This document shows, one piece after another, positions 1 to 12,492 of a stretch of DNA of 64,000 bases. The notes beneath the pieces were generated by a model. That model was given only the letters and a program-made list of their open reading frames with translations. It had not been told where the DNA came from and did not search any database. Source of the stretch: Capra hircus (lineage: Eukaryota > Chordata > Mammalia > Artiodactyla > Bovidae); contig NW_017189740.1 of NCBI RefSeq assembly GCF_001704415.2, forward strand, positions 186,001 through 250,000. The letters run 5' to 3'. Position numbers and translations under genes: made by a program. The first letter of the stretch is position 1. Every line of letters starts with the position of its first letter.

Positions 1-70
1 CCCAGGGGTCAAATCTGGGTCTCCTGCATTGCTGGCAGATTCTTTACCATCTGAGCTACCAGGGAAGCTC
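1..70 (-). mobile_element. Bov-tA SINE, partial
   Basis: This is the tRNA-like head of a Bov-tA SINE in reverse orientation, recognised from the complement of the usual start (ctgagctaccagggaagctc). The rest lies outside the window. Confidence 0.8.
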
Positions 71-71
71 C

Positions 72-450
72 CTATTATCTGCTGGGGCTGCCATAATGAA
101 ATACCAATGATTGAGGGGCTTAAACCTATTGTCTCCCACTTCTGAAGGCTGGAAGTCTGAGAGGGGTGAGTATATCTGTTCCTTCTGAGGCCTCTCTCCT
201 TGGCATGTAGATGGCAACCTTTTCCCTGTGTCCTCATGTGGTCTTCCCTCTGCCTGTCTGTGTCCTAATCTCTTCTTCTCATAAGGACACCAGTCATATT
301 GAGTTAGGGCCCATCCTAATGACCTCCTTTAACTTAAGGGGTCCTTAACCCCTTTAAGGATCTTATCTGAAAATCCAGTCACATTCTGAGGTACTAGTGT
401 TGGGACTTCAACATAGGAATTTTGGGGGACTGAAATTCAGCCTTGAGCAT
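72..450 (-). mobile_element. MaLR (MLT1-like) LTR, antisense
   Basis: The text matches the remembered reverse complement of MLT1-type LTRs: a gctgccataa start, an ataaggacaccagtcatat block near 281, and an attctgaggtac block near 383. The subfamily is not certain. It is old and diverged, with no internal retroviral sequence next to it. Confidence 0.6.
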
Positions 451-477
451 ATATCATCCCAGGGTCTGACAAACACG

Positions 478-578
478 TTGTTGTTGTTATTCAGTTGCTC
501 ACTCATGTCCAACTCTTTACAACCCCATGGACTGCAGCATTCCAGGCTTCCCTGTCCTTCACTATTTCCCTGAGTTTT
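478..578 (-). mobile_element. BovB 3'-end fragment, antisense
   Basis: A short piece of the BovB 3' tail region, starting ttcagttgctcactcatgtcc and running through the ccaggcttccctgtcc block. It is interrupted on its right by a Bov-tA SINE. Confidence 0.7.
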
Positions 579-589
579 CTCAAATGTAT

Positions 590-720
590 GCTGCTGCTGC
601 TAAGTCGCTTCAGTCGTGTCTGACTCTTGGCGACCCCATGGACTGCAGCCTACCGGGCTCCTCTGCCCATGGGATTTTCCAGGCAAGAGTACTGGAGTGG
701 GTTGCCATTGCCGTCTCTGG
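590..720 (-). mobile_element. Bov-tA SINE, antisense, with target duplication
   Basis: A truncated Bov-tA body (tcgcttcagtcgtgtctgac through actggagtgggttgcc). It is flanked by an 11-bp direct repeat, ctcaaatgtat, at 579-589 and 721-731, which marks it as an independent retroposition event. Confidence 0.85.
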
Positions 721-731
721 CTCAAATGTAT

Positions 732-1818
732 AGTGTACAATAAAAGAAACGAGCAAGTATGTTATAATCATATTCAATGTGTGTATGTGTGTGTGCATAA
801 AAAAGAGTTAAATAAACTTACTCTGTAATCTTGAATATGAATGGAAATTATCATGATGAACTATGAGATATTTTATTTTTAACCTTTGTGTGTATATAAT
901 TCCTAGCACCAAACATTGACATGATCTAGAAATCAGCCCAGCAGCAATGAGCCTTCTTGAAATTCCATTTCCCACTTAAAATAAAACAACAGCAAAAACA
1001 AAAATGGAGGTCTTTGAGAATATAGCTTGTTCCAAGTGTGGGGCAAGGAACATAACAGATAAGCATGGAACATCTTGTCATACTGCAAAATGAAGATTAG
1101 TAGGGTGGTGTTCAAAAGTCTTAGGATCCCAACTACCTGCAAGGGACTCATACTGGCCATAGAGGAGACCACTTCATGATCAGTAAGAATGAAACTGTAA
1201 TTGATTAAGACAGATAAAATTTGTCTAAATATACAAGCTCAAAACGATATTTTAAAATGACAATTTTGGGAGGATGCTAGAAGGTTAATACTTTCTTTTG
1301 GAAATTGGGAAATAAAGGGAAAGATTCAAGCATTTGTCAGTCCTTTCTTGTACAAACTGTAGATGAGGGAAAGAGTATCTTTATAGAAGTATTCCAACAA
1401 AGAAATGAAGGAGTAAGATAGCCTTGTATTATTACCATTTACAACCTCTAATAAATCAAAAATCTAAGCATTAAGAATCAGTGGGTACTGACAATACAAA
1501 AACAGACAAAAAGATACAATGTGCCTCTTGATGAAGAATGCTGTCCCACCTACAATGTAGTCTTCCCCACAAAATATCAAACTTGAGTCTGATTGTACCT
1601 CTAAATCCAACTGCCAATGTGCAACACATGTTGAGGATACTTGGGCCTGTTAAACTATGATATGAGTATGCAATTGATGGAATGCTGCTAAGGGAAACTC
1701 CTCAGGGCAAAGAATTTGGTTCCTTTGACAAACAAATTATGGAAGGGAATAAAAGAGAGAGGGAACACCTGTAGATTAAAAGACTCTGAAAATATGTTTA
1801 TGTATGTGTGTGTATGTG
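732..1818. other. No gene recognised
   Basis: AT-rich intergenic sequence with a short TG run near 779-797. The stretch 1500-1745 has the look of an old interspersed repeat, but I cannot name its family. All reading frames are short and show no family resemblance. Confidence 0.4.
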
Positions 1819-2045
1819 AGGGGCTTCTCAGGTGGTGCTAGTGGTAAAGAAAACCTGCCTGCTGATGCAGGAGATGCAAGAAACTTGGGTTTGACCCCTG
1901 GGTCAGGAAGATTCCCTGGAGGAGGGAATGGCAACCCACTAAAGTATTCTTGTGCAGAGAATCCCATGGACAGAGGAGCCCGGTGGGCTGCTGTCCATGG
2001 GATCACACAGAGTCGGACATGACTAAAGTGACTTAGCATGCACAC
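1819..2045 (+). mobile_element. Bov-tA SINE, sense
   Basis: Near full-length Bov-tA: tRNA-like head with a diverged box A (ggcttctcaggtggtgctag), a B-box-like region near 1888, the BovB-derived body, and the end gagtcggacatgactaaag. A short CA run follows at 2041. Confidence 0.85.
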
Positions 2046-3599
2046 ACACATTGCAAAATAAAAATTCAGGGCTGCTCGTTTAAAAATTAAATTTCAAAAT
2101 GGTGAGAACAGAGCATTATACCAAGCATGCAGAGCACTTCTAAGCGTAGGGCCCTTTGGGACTCCCTACATTGTACACTCTCATCCATGAGACTAGCTTA
2201 GTTCTAACCTTGGGCCTGCTCCTTAACCCAAGCAGGTGTGTACTATGTGATCATCTTGGGGAAACTGCTTTACAAACTGCCAAGTTCTGGGCTTGAAGAT
2301 TGAAGAGCTTCCTGAAGCCCATTATGATCTAGTTCTTGGTATCTTTGGGGCTCATTTTGGACTTTTCTCATTAGTTTGTGTACTCTACTGCACTCTTTAC
2401 TCATCATCCTCTCAAGATCTCTTGCCCAGTATGCAGCCCTCTTTCACTTGGCTATTGGCCAGGTCCTTCAAACTGAAAGGATCAGAGTGAAGGGGTACGT
2501 ATCATCCATTCCTGGGGCTCAGATTCACAGCTGTGCTCATGCCTCTGCCCTTGGGCTAGAGCAGTCTTGTTCTTGTGGCAGCCTGGGAAATCCCAGTGTT
2601 CCCTAGCAACAAGGCTGAACCAGAGCTGTTGCTAGGGAAACCCTGGGATTTCCATAGTTACCGAGAGCTCTGTGAGCATCTCCATTTCCATAGCTGAATA
2701 TATTTGGTGTCAGCAGAAGAGGAGAAAGGAGAGCTGATGTTCTGTTGCCAAGGGGGGCTGGGCTGGTTCTTCTGAATCTCATTACCTGCACAAAGAGGAG
2801 CGAAAACATCATCAGCAGGGACAGGATCACTCCTCAAGACTGACAAATGGCTGATCTCTCTTTTTACACAGACCTCCAAAAAATGATGCTCAACTTGGTG
2901 TTAAGTAGTCTGCTGGGATCCCACCATAATATGTTGCATCTACACATCTGTGTGCCCTCCCACTCCTAGTGGCTGGATCTTACTGAGACTGTGTCCCCAG
3001 GGCCCTACATAGGGCAGGGCATCTTAACCTCTTTGCTCATCTAGGGAAGCCTGTAGCGCCTGTCTCAGAATAATGTTTCTGAATGTATTAAACAAAATAA
3101 GAAGGGTTACAAAGGAAAGCAATTGTATTGAAATACAGTTATCAAAATATTAAAAAACACAATTGTGATATTGTAAAATATAAGTGCATTTTCATTGATG
3201 CATTAAATAATATGATTGAATGATAGGTCTAGTAATTATTGTAATTAGGAAGTAGTGACAAGTGTAAAGAATGTTTGGAGAGAGCTGCTGCCATGGAGAC
3301 ATGATATGAAAATACCAGGTATTTCTCTTGGTGACAAAGTTGCTAATCTTCCTGTAGTTGGTTGCCTGCACTAGTGAAAGTAAAGAATATTCTTTCCCCC
3401 ATCTAATACCACAGAACTTCCTACATTTTACTAGGCTGTGGGCTTTAATTTTTGATACTACATGCTGTATGAATGAATGAATGCATGAACAGGTGATAAA
3501 AAAATAACTGAGTAAATTTTCCAGGTTCCTTGAGCAAGTGACTAGCACAGTGACCCACTTACCTTCAGATACCCTGCTTCCTTTAAGAGCTAAGGAATT
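2046..3599. other. No gene recognised; holds an inverted repeat
   Basis: No coding feature is supported. The stretch around 2500-2830 is richer in G+C than its flanks and contains the near-perfect inverted repeat listed separately. A short gaat run lies near 3473-3483. Confidence 0.4.
2586..2653. repeat. 25-bp inverted repeat with RFX-like arms
   Basis: The left arm (2586-2610) and right arm (2628-2653) are reverse complements apart from a small central difference, with a 17-nt spacer at 2611-2627. The inner end of each arm carries gttgctaggg or its complement, which resembles an X-box (RFX factor) half-site. Whether it acts as a regulatory site or is a decayed palindromic repeat cannot be told from sequence. 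Confidence 0.65.
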
Positions 3600-4101
3600 T
3601 CAACAAATGGCTTGGAATAAAACAATGGGGTAACTACATGCAAAAGAATGTTGGACCCTCATCTTAACCATATAAAAGATTAACTCAAGATTGATCAAAA
3701 ACCCTAACATAAGTGCTAAAACTAAAACTCTTAGAAAACATAGAGGAGAAAGTTCATGAAATCAGATATGGTAGTGGTTTTCTGGATATGACACTAAAAG
3801 CACAGACAACAAAAGGACAAATAGATAAATTGGACTATATAAAAAATTAAAACTTCTGTGTGACAAAGGAAGCAACCAACAGAGTGAAAAGGCAACCCAT
3901 GGAATGGGAGAAAATACTTGCAAATCATATATGTGGTACAGGGTTACTCTCCAGAATATATAAAGAACTTTTACAACTGAATATTAACAAAACAAACAAC
4001 CCAATTTGAAAATAGGCAAAGGACTTGAATAGAAATTTCTCCAAAAAAGATATACAAAGGGCAAATAAATGCATGAAAAGATGTTGAACATCAATAGTCA
4101 T
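3600..4101 (+). mobile_element. L1 3' ORF2 region, left half of a split copy
   Basis: Typical L1 ORF2 3' sequence (catgcaaaagaatg near 3639, then the block ending aaaagatgttgaacatca). It is cut by the BovB at 4102 and resumes at 7699. Reading frames are broken. Confidence 0.85.
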
Positions 4102-7100
4102 TCAGTTCAGTTCAGTTCAGTTGCTCAGTCGTGTCCGACTCTTTGTGACCCCATGAATTGCAGCACGCCAGGCCTCCCTGTCCATCACCATCTCCCGGAG
4201 TTCACTCAGACTCACGTCCATCAAGTCCGTGATGCCATCCAGCCATCTCATCCTCGGTCGTCCCCTTCTCCTCCTGTCCCCAATCCCTCCCAGCATCAGA
4301 GTCTTTTCCAATGAGTCAACTCTTCATATGAGGTGGCCAAAGTACTGGAGTTGCAGCTTTAGCATCATTCCTTCCAAAGAAATCCCAGAGTTGACTTGCT
4401 TCAGAATGGACTCGTTGGATCTCCTTGCAGTCCAAGGGACTCTCAAGAGTCTTCTCCGACACCACAGTTCAAAAGCATCAATTCTTCGGTGCTCAGCCTT
4501 CTTCACAGTCCAACTCTCACATCCATACATGACCACAGGGAAAACTATAGCCTTGACTAGACGGACCTTAGTCGGCAAAGTAATGTCTCTGCTTTTGAAT
4601 ATGCTATCTAGGTTGGTCATAACTTTTCTTCCAAGGAGTAAGCGTCTTTTAATTTCATGGCTGCAGTCACCATCTGCAATGATTTTGGAGCCCCCCAAAA
4701 TAAAGTCTGACACTGTTTCCACTGTTTCCTCATCTATTTCCCATGAAGTGATGGGACCGGATGCCATGATCTTCGTTTTCTGAATGTTGAGCTTTAAGCC
4801 AACTTTTTCACTCTCCTCTTTCACTTTCATCAAGAGGCTTTTTAGCTCCTCTTCACTTTCTGCCATAAGGGTGGTGTCATCTGCATATATGAGGTTATTG
4901 ATATTTCTCCCAGCAATCTTGATTCCAGCTTGTGTTTCTTCCAGTCCAGCGTTTCTCATGATGTACTCTGCATATAAGTTAAATAAGCAGGGTGACAATA
5001 TACAGCCTTGCCGTACTCTTTTTCCTATTTGGAACCAGTCTGTTGTTCCATGTCCAGTTCTAACTGTTGCTTCCTGACCTGCATATAGGTTTCTCAAGAG
5101 GCAGGTCAGGTGGTCTGGTATTCCCATCTCTTTCAGAATTTTCCACAGTTTATTGTGTCCACACAGTCAAAGGTTTTGGCATAGTCAATAAAGCAGAAAT
5201 AGATGTTTTTCTGGAACTCTCTTGCTTTTTTGATGATCCAGAGGATGTTGGCAATTTGATCTCTGGTTCCTCTGCCTTTTCTAAAACCAGCTTGAACATC
5301 AGGGAGTTCACGGTTCCCGTATTGCTGAAGCCTGGCTTGGAGAATTTTGAGCATTACTTTACTAGCATGTGAGATGAGTGCAATTGTGCGGTAGTTTGAG
5401 CATTCTTTTGCATTACCTTTCTTTGGAATTTGAATGAAAACTGACCTTTTCCAATCCTGTGGCCACTGCTGAGTTTTCCAAATTTGCTGGCATATTAAGT
5501 GCAGCACTTTCACAGCATCATCTTTCAGGATTTGAAGCAGCTCAACTGAAATTCCATTACCTACACTAGCTTTGTTCGTAGTGATGCTTTCTAAGGCCCA
5601 CTTGACTTCACATTCCAAGATGTCTGGCTCTAGATTAGTGATCACATCATCATGATTATCTGGGTCGTGAAGATCTTTTTTGTATAGTTCTTCTGTGTAT
5701 TCTTCCACCTCTTCTTAATATCTTCTGCTTCTGTTAGGTCCATACCATTTCTGTCCTTTATTGAGCCCATCTTTGCATGAAATGTTCTTTGGTATCTCTA
5801 ATTTTCTTGAAGAGATCACTAGTCTTTCCCATTCTGTTGTTTTCCTCTATTTCTTTGCATTGATCGCTGAAGAAGGCTTTCTTATCTCTTCTTGCTATTC
5901 TTTGGAACTCTGCATTCAGATGCTTATATCTTTCCTTTTCTCCTTTGCTTTTCACTTCTCTTCTTTTCACAGCTATTTGTAAGGCTTCCCCAGACAGCCA
6001 TTTTGCTTTTTTGCATTTCTTTTCCACGGGGATCGTCTTGATCCCTGTCTCCTGTACAATGTCATGAACCTCATTCCATAGTTCATCAGGCACTCTGTCT
6101 ATCAGATCTAGTCCCTTAAATCTATTTCTCACTTCCACTGTATAATCATAAGGGATTTGATTTAGGTCAAAGCTGAATGGTCTAGCGGTTTTCCCTACTT
6201 TCTTCAATTTGAGTCTGAATTTGGTAATAAGGAGTTCATGATCTGAGCCACAGTCAGCTCCTGGTCTTGTTTTTTGTTGACTGTATAGAGCTTCTCCGTC
6301 TTTGGCTGCAAAGAATATAATCAATCTGATTTCGGTTTTGACCATCTGGTGATGTCCATGTGTAGAGGTGTTGTTGGAAGAGGGTGTTTGCTCTGACCAG
6401 TGCATTTTCTTGGGAAAACTCTTAGTCTTTGCCCTGCTTCATTCCACATTCCAAGGCCAAATTTGCCTGTTACTCCAGGTGTTTCTTGACTTCCTACTTT
6501 TGCATTCCAGTCCCCTATAATGAAAGGGACATCTTTTTAAGGTGTTAGTTCTAAAAGGTCTTGTAGGTCTTCATAAAACCATTCAACTTCAGCTTCTTCA
6601 GCATTACTGGTTGGGGCATAGACTTGGATAACTGTGATATTGAATGGTTTTCCTTGGAGATGAACAGAGATCATTCTGTCGTTTTTGAGATTGCATCCAA
6701 GTACTGCATTTCGGACTCTCTTGTTGACCATGATGGCTACTTCATTCCTTTTGAGGGATTCCTGCCCACAGTAGTAGATATAATGGTCATCTGAGTTAAA
6801 TTCACCCATTCCAGTCCATTTTAGTTCGTTGATTCCTAGAATGTCGACATTCACCCTTGCCATCTCTTGTTTAAGCACTTCCAATTTGCCTTGATTCATG
6901 GAACTGACATTCCAGGTTCCTATGCAATGTTGCTCTTTACAGCATTGAATCTTGCTTCTATCACCAGTCACATCCACAGCTGGGTATTGTTTTTACTTTG
7001 ACTCCATCCCTTCATTCTTTCTGCAGTTATTTCTCCACTGATCTCCAGTAGCATATTGGGCACCTAATGACCTGGGAAGTTCCTCTTTTGGTATCCTATC

Positions 7101-7698
7101 ATTTTGCCTTTTCATACTGTTCATGGGGTTCTCAAGGCAAGAACACTGAAGTGGCTTGCCATTCCCTTCTCCAGTGGACCACATTCTGTCAGACCTCTCC
7201 ACCATGACCCACCCATCTTGGGTTGCCCCGTAGGCATGGCTTAGTTTCATTGAATTAGACAAGGCTGTGGTCCTAATGTGATTAGACTGACTAGTTTTCT
7301 GTGAGTATGGTTTCAGTGTGTCTGCCCTCTGATGCCCTCTTGCAACACCTACCATTTTACTTGGGTTTCTGTTTCCTTGGGGGTGGGGTATCTCTTCACA
7401 GCTGCTCCAGCAAAGCACAGCCGCTGCTCCTTACCTTGGATGAGGTGTATCTCCTTACCGCTGGTGTTCCTGACCTTCAACGTGGGATAGCTCCTCTAGA
7501 CCCTCCTGTGCCTGCGCAGCCACCGCTCCTCAGGTTGCTCCTCCTGGCCGCCAGCCCTGGCCTCGGGCATGGGTGGCTCCTCCCAGCTGCCGCCTCTGGC
7601 CTCGGGCCCGGGGTGGCTCCTCAGGGTCACTGCCCCTGGCCTCGGATGTGGGGTATCTCCTCCCGGCCTCCACTGGTCTCAGACGCGGGGTAGCTTAC
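4102..7698 (-). mobile_element. Full-length BovB LINE (RTE clade), inserted in L1
   Basis: A near-complete BovB of about 3.6 kb on the minus strand. Its 3' end is the agttcagttc-type short repeat at 4102, and its GC-rich 5' UTR is at about 7290-7698. A 7-bp target duplication, tagtcat, lies at 4095-4101 and 7699-7705. Decayed coding pieces run from high to low coordinates: endonuclease-like (6977-6537, with GTWNVSSMNQG near its start), a linker (6405-5758), and reverse transcriptase (5708-5133, then 5127-4324, with VRQGCILSPCLFNLY and the catalytic YADD motif). The frame is broken at least between these pieces, so this copy is not autonomous as it stands. Confidence 0.92.
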
Positions 7699-8395
7699 TA
7701 GTCATCAGAGAAATGCAAATCAAAACCACAATGAGATTCCACCTCATATCCATTAGGATGGCTACTATTTAAAAAAAACAACAGAAAATAACAAGTGTTG
7801 GCAAGAATGTGGAGAAATATCATACTGATCCAGCAATTTCTCTTTGGGTACATATCCCAAAGAATTGGAAGCAGGGTCTTAAAGAGATATTTGCACACTC
7901 ATGTTCTTAGCAGAACTATTCATAATTAACCAATAGGTGAAAGTAACTCAAGTGTCTATCAATGGATAACTGGATAAACAAAATGTGATATATAAATTCA
8001 ATGAAATAGTACTCAGTCTTAAAGGGAAGGAAATTCTAACATCTGCTACAACATGGATGAACTTTGAGGACTTTATACTCATTGAAAGAAGCCAAGCCCC
8101 AAAAGACAAATGCAATATAATTTTACTTCTATGAGGTCCCTACAGTAGTCAAGTTCATTGAGACAGAAAAGTAGAATGGTGTTTTCAGGGGATGGGGGAG
8201 GGTGTGGGGAATTAGTGTTTAATGGGAACAGACTTTCAATTTTGCAAGATGAAAAGAGTTCTAGAAGTGGATGGTGGTAATGGCTGAACAATAATGTGAA
8301 TGTGCTTAATGCCACTAAACTGGACACTTAACAACAGTCATGATAGCAAATTTTATGTTATGTATATTTTACCACAATTGTAAACATTGGAGGGA
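7699..8395 (+). mobile_element. L1 3' end, right half of the split copy
   Basis: Continues the L1 at 3600-4101 directly after the duplicated tagtcat, with gagaaatgcaaatcaaaacc at 7710. It runs through the 3' UTR to a tattttaccacaattg end. The interrupted consensus rejoins cleanly across the BovB. Confidence 0.85.
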
Positions 8396-10344
8396 AAGGA
8401 GGAGGCACCTTCTTGATTTGAGAATACCCTGTCAGGGAAAAAGGTGCCCATGAATCCTGGCAGTGGACCAACAGGAAATCAACAGCGTCTCTTCATTGTC
8501 CTGCAACCTGATGAGCGAGCCAGTATTTGGGACAGATGAACTGTACAACACAACTGCCTCATGGGACATTAGAGAAGGATGCCTGCTACAAGGAAGTCTT
8601 TGGAGGTCCCTGAGGGATCTGTCAATAGCTTGCAGCTCTCAGGTTCTCTACACTTCTCATTCTCAGCTCCTCAAGTCCTGCAGACTGGGCTGAGACCCAC
8701 ACAGCCTTATCGGCTTCTTAGCCAAACACCAGGAGAAGTGAAGCTACAGGAGGCATTGCCCCCAAATTCCACAACTGAGTCATCAGAAGGGTGGAGTGCC
8801 TGCACCAGGTTGCTCTCACAAGCCACAGAAGCTCAAGGACACAAAGGTTGTGTCCCTAGAGGCCCCCAGCATGGCAGGTAAGAGCCTTGCTTGAGGGGTG
8901 AGAGGACCCTTGGCCTCAGATTGTAAACAAGTGGGGAGAGTGGCAAGATGCAAGGCTGGCTATGGGGCCAACATCCTCAGTGTGCAGGACCCTGTGAGTC
9001 AGGGAAAGGGATTTGGAATTTAGTCTGAGGAAAGCAGGGAGCCACTGGAAGGTTTAAGCAGGAGAGAAATCTTATCTAATTTATTTTTTAGTTAAGATCT
9101 GTCTAATGACTGTATAGAGAGCAAAAATGATACAGGCTATGGATGTGAGGCTCTTGAACAGCCCTTCCCACTAGGGACAGCTCAGATAACTGAGGTCCCA
9201 GCCCCATGGGCTTACTTGGCACCAGCTGAGACACAGTGGGCAGAGATCCTAGCCTGCCATCCTCTTCCGGGTGGGCTTGTGTTCCTGACATGGAAGTGGG
9301 AGTCAGGGTTCAGGCATCAGTTGCAAACTAGTAACTGTAGGGAGGGCAGGGGGCTTCTGGTGGGCTTGGATATGTAGGGGCTGCTGAGAGGGCCAGCTGG
9401 GAAAGCAGAGGAGTCCCTCCTTGGACAGACTGCTGTAGGGCAGGGGTGCTGGCCGGCAAGAGCCTTAGTGGCAGAGGCAATCAGGTGACTAAAAGTGAGG
9501 AGGTGCCGGGGAGATATAAATGTTGCCACTTCTCTCCCCTAAGGTGGCCTTACCCTCAGGAAGAGGCTCCCTCTTATAGAGAAGGTTGCCTCATGTGTCT
9601 CCCCAGGATCTCCTGCAGAAACTTTGCTTCCTATCTCCAGCACTGTGGGCTCAGTTTACAGTGCAAGTTATGCATTTCTAGGGACATCATCTGCCAAGTT
9701 TTGTGATTTCGATTTCTGGCCATCACCGTCATATTCTGCAGAATTATGCAATGAAGAAAGGATTGCAAGCTCTCCACTTTATTTGGCAAAATAGACACAG
9801 TGGAGGCTGAAGTTACATTCATTCATCCATTTGTTTAACTAAAATGTATTGAAAATCTGCTACTTGACACAGGAAGAATCATAAGAACAGTTAAGGAGCC
9901 AGGCTTCAAATAAAGTATAAAGTCCATGACTAAACCTGTGTCCCTTCTGCCCTCTAAATTCTAGAAAGGTGCCCTGACAGCCATGAGGCATACCTGCGGG
10001 CCTATATAACCCAGTTCATCGGCCTTCTCATGAGCAGGCTTTCCAAGGCGGCAGGACCCTGGGAGATCATGGGCTCAAGTAGGCTGAGCCCAGAGCAGGG
10101 AAGAGAGATGTTCTTCTACCCCTTCTGCTTGTGGAAGTCAGAATAAGGTATGAGGCAAGTTTCGGGGATCAGGTCCCACAGCCTGGCCTTCATAGATCTA
10201 TCGCAGGCACCTGCAAGCATGCAGCAGTGTCCAGGGACATTGATTTAGGACTTAGCACACTACAGAATGACAGACCAGGGCTGGAGTGGCACGGCTTTTG
10301 CCGAGGGAGAAACTGCTGCTCTCTGCCTTTCTTCTGTTTCCATT
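8396..10344. other. No gene recognised
   Basis: Single-copy-looking sequence. An open frame at 8579-8881 runs up to a splice-donor-like gcag/gtaagag at 8875-8885, but nothing marks it as a real exon. The part around 8990-9110 resembles an old interspersed repeat that I cannot name. Confidence 0.35.
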
Positions 10345-10490
10345 TATTGTAATTATTGGTATATCTGGATTTCTTACTACCATCCTATTTATTTTGGGCT
10401 TGCTCTTTCTATGCATCTTTGTCCTTCTTTCTTGTCGTCTATTCGAAGTTCTTTTAATTTTTTTTTTTTAAATTTCTTCCCCCTCCTACT
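10345..10490 (-). mobile_element. L1 fragment, antisense (tentative)
   Basis: A T-rich stretch with the rhythm of antisense L1 ORF2 (ttattgtaattattggtata and what follows). The assignment is weak because the copy is short and diverged. Confidence 0.4.
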
Positions 10491-10555
10491 AGTTTGGAAG
10501 CTAGACATTCTATTTTTTTTTTTAGTGGTTTATTCTAAATATTTGGAAATTGAAA

Positions 10556-11058
10556 TAAACAACAATGCAATTTAAAATAGCTTTAGAAAATATGAAATGT
10601 TTAGAGATAAATCCAAAAAATATGTAGATCTATACCCTGAATACTGCAAAACGTTGCAGACGATGCAGACATAAGTTAATTAAACTAATATACAATTTAA
10701 ATTAATAAACTAAATATCCCTTTTTTTTTTTGGCTGCACCAGGAATCCCACCCACACCCATTGCAATGGAAGTATGGAGTCTTAACAACTGGACCACCAG
10801 GGAACGCCAGGTAGATGTCTTATACAAGGATTAGAATATTAAATATTGTTAATATATAAATTCTTTCCAAATTCATTGCTAGCTTAATGCAATTCCCAAC
10901 TAAAAACCAATAAACTTATAAGTATAAATTGGCAGCTTGATTCTAACTTTCATATGGAAATAAATAGAACCTCCATAGCTAAAAAACTAAAAGAGGGAAG
11001 AAATATGGATGAAATTATACTACCTGATTTTGAGGCTTATTATGAAGTGAGGCTTATT
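10556..11058 (+). mobile_element. L1 ORF2 fragment, sense, with SINE insertion
   Basis: Recognisable L1 ORF2 text: ttagagataaatccaaa, then ttaatgcaattccca near 10887 and tactacctgattttgaggct near 11019. It is interrupted at about 10721-10809 by a tRNA-derived SINE, and a 5'-truncated BovB follows it. Confidence 0.75.
10721..10809 (-). mobile_element. Cetartiodactyl tRNA-derived SINE (CHR type), antisense
   Basis: A poly-T start, then ggctgcaccaggaatccca, ending ggaccaccagggaacgcc. The end is the reverse complement of the tRNA-like head of CHR-type SINEs. Confidence 0.7.
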
Positions 11059-12240
11059 ATGAGTTTTAGAACAGGAAGAGGAACCAGAGATCAAATTGCC
11101 AACATCCATTGAATTATTGAAAAAGCAAATAGAGTTCCAGAAAAACATCTACTTCTGCTTTATTGACTATGCCAAGGCCTTTGACTGTGTGAATCACAAT
11201 AAACTGTGGAAAATTCTTAAAGAGATGAGAATACCAGACCACTTGACCTGCCTCTTGAGAAATATGTATGCAGGTCAGGAAACAACAGTTAGAACTGGAC
11301 ATGGAACAACACAGTGGTTACAAATCGGCAAAGGAGTACGTCAAGGCTGTATATTGTCACCCTGCTTATTTAACTTATATGAAGAGTACATCATGAGAAA
11401 CGCTGGGCTGGAAGAAGCACAAGCTGGAATCAAGATTGCCGGAAGAACTATCAATAACCTCAGATATGCTGATGATACCACCCTTAGGGCAGAAAGCAAA
11501 GAACTAAAGAGCCTCTTGATGAAAGTGAAAGAGGAGAGTGGAAAATGTTGGCTTAAAGCTCAACATTCAGAAAACTAAGATCATGGCATCCAGTCACATC
11601 ACTTCATGGGAAATAGATGGGGAAACAGAGGAAACAGTAGCAGACTTTACTTTGGGGGTCTCTAAAATCACTGCAGATGGTGACTGCAGCCATGAAATTA
11701 AAAGACACTTACTCCTTGGAAGGAATGTTATGACCAACCTAGATAGCATAATAAAAAGCAGAGACATTACTTTGTCATAAAACAAAGGTCTGTCTAGTCA
11801 AAGCTATGGTTTTTCCAGTAGTCATGTATGGATGTGAGAGTTGGACTGTGAAGAAAGCTGAGCACCGAAGAATTGATGCTTTTGAACTGTGGTGTTGGAG
11901 AAGACTCTTGAGAGTCCCTTGGACTGCAAGGAGATCCAACCAGTCCATCCTAAAGGAGATCAGTCCTGAGTGTTTATTGGAAGGACTGATGTTGAAGCTG
12001 AAAGTCCAATACTTTGGCCACCTGATGTGAAGAGCTGAGTCATTGGAAAAGACCCTCATGCTGGGAAAGATTGAAGGCAGGAGAAGGGGGCGACAGAGGA
12101 TAAGATGGTTGGATGGCATCACCGACTCAATGGACATGGGTTTGGGTGGTCTCCGGGAGTTGGTGATGGACAGGGAGGCCTGGCGTGCTGTGGTTCATGG
12201 GGTCGCAATAGAGTTGGACATGACTGAGTGACTGAACTAA
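11059..12240 (+). mobile_element. 5'-truncated BovB, sense
   Basis: Carries the reverse transcriptase C-terminal half. Frame 11096-11578 includes FCFIDYAKAFDCVNHNKLW, VRQGCILSPCLFNLY and YADDTTL. Frame 11538-11780 continues after a frameshift, then 11806-12030 and 12043-12231. It ends in the BovB tail gtgactgaactaaactga. It is non-functional. Confidence 0.88.
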
Positions 12241-12245
12241 ACTGA

Positions 12246-12435
12246 TTCTGACTGGTGTGAGATGATACCTCATTGTAGTTTTGATTTGCATTTCTCTAAT
12301 AATGAGCGATGTTGAGCATCTTTTCATGTGTTTATTAGCCATCTGTATATCTTCTTTGGAGAAATGTCTTTTCAGTTCTTTTGCCCATTTTTTTTGATTG
12401 GGTTTTTGGTTTTTCTGATATTGAGCTACATGAGC
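12246..12435 (-). mobile_element. L1 ORF2 3' fragment, antisense
   Basis: Antisense L1 text, with gatttgcatttctctaataa followed by catcttttcatgtgtttatt. It lies directly after the BovB tail and in the opposite orientation to the L1 before that BovB, so it belongs to a different insertion. Confidence 0.8.
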
Positions 12436-12492
12436 TGCATTAATTCTTTGTCGCTAAGCCTTCTTTATGGTCCAGCTCTCACATCTGTACAT

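Noticed and set aside
7301..7693. A 130-residue proline/leucine-rich plus-strand frame.
   Set aside because: It is the antisense of the BovB GC-rich 5' UTR.
8579..8881. A frame ending at a good splice-donor-like site (gcag/gtaagag).
   Set aside because: A single donor-like site is common by chance. No acceptor, homology or neighbouring exon supports an exon.
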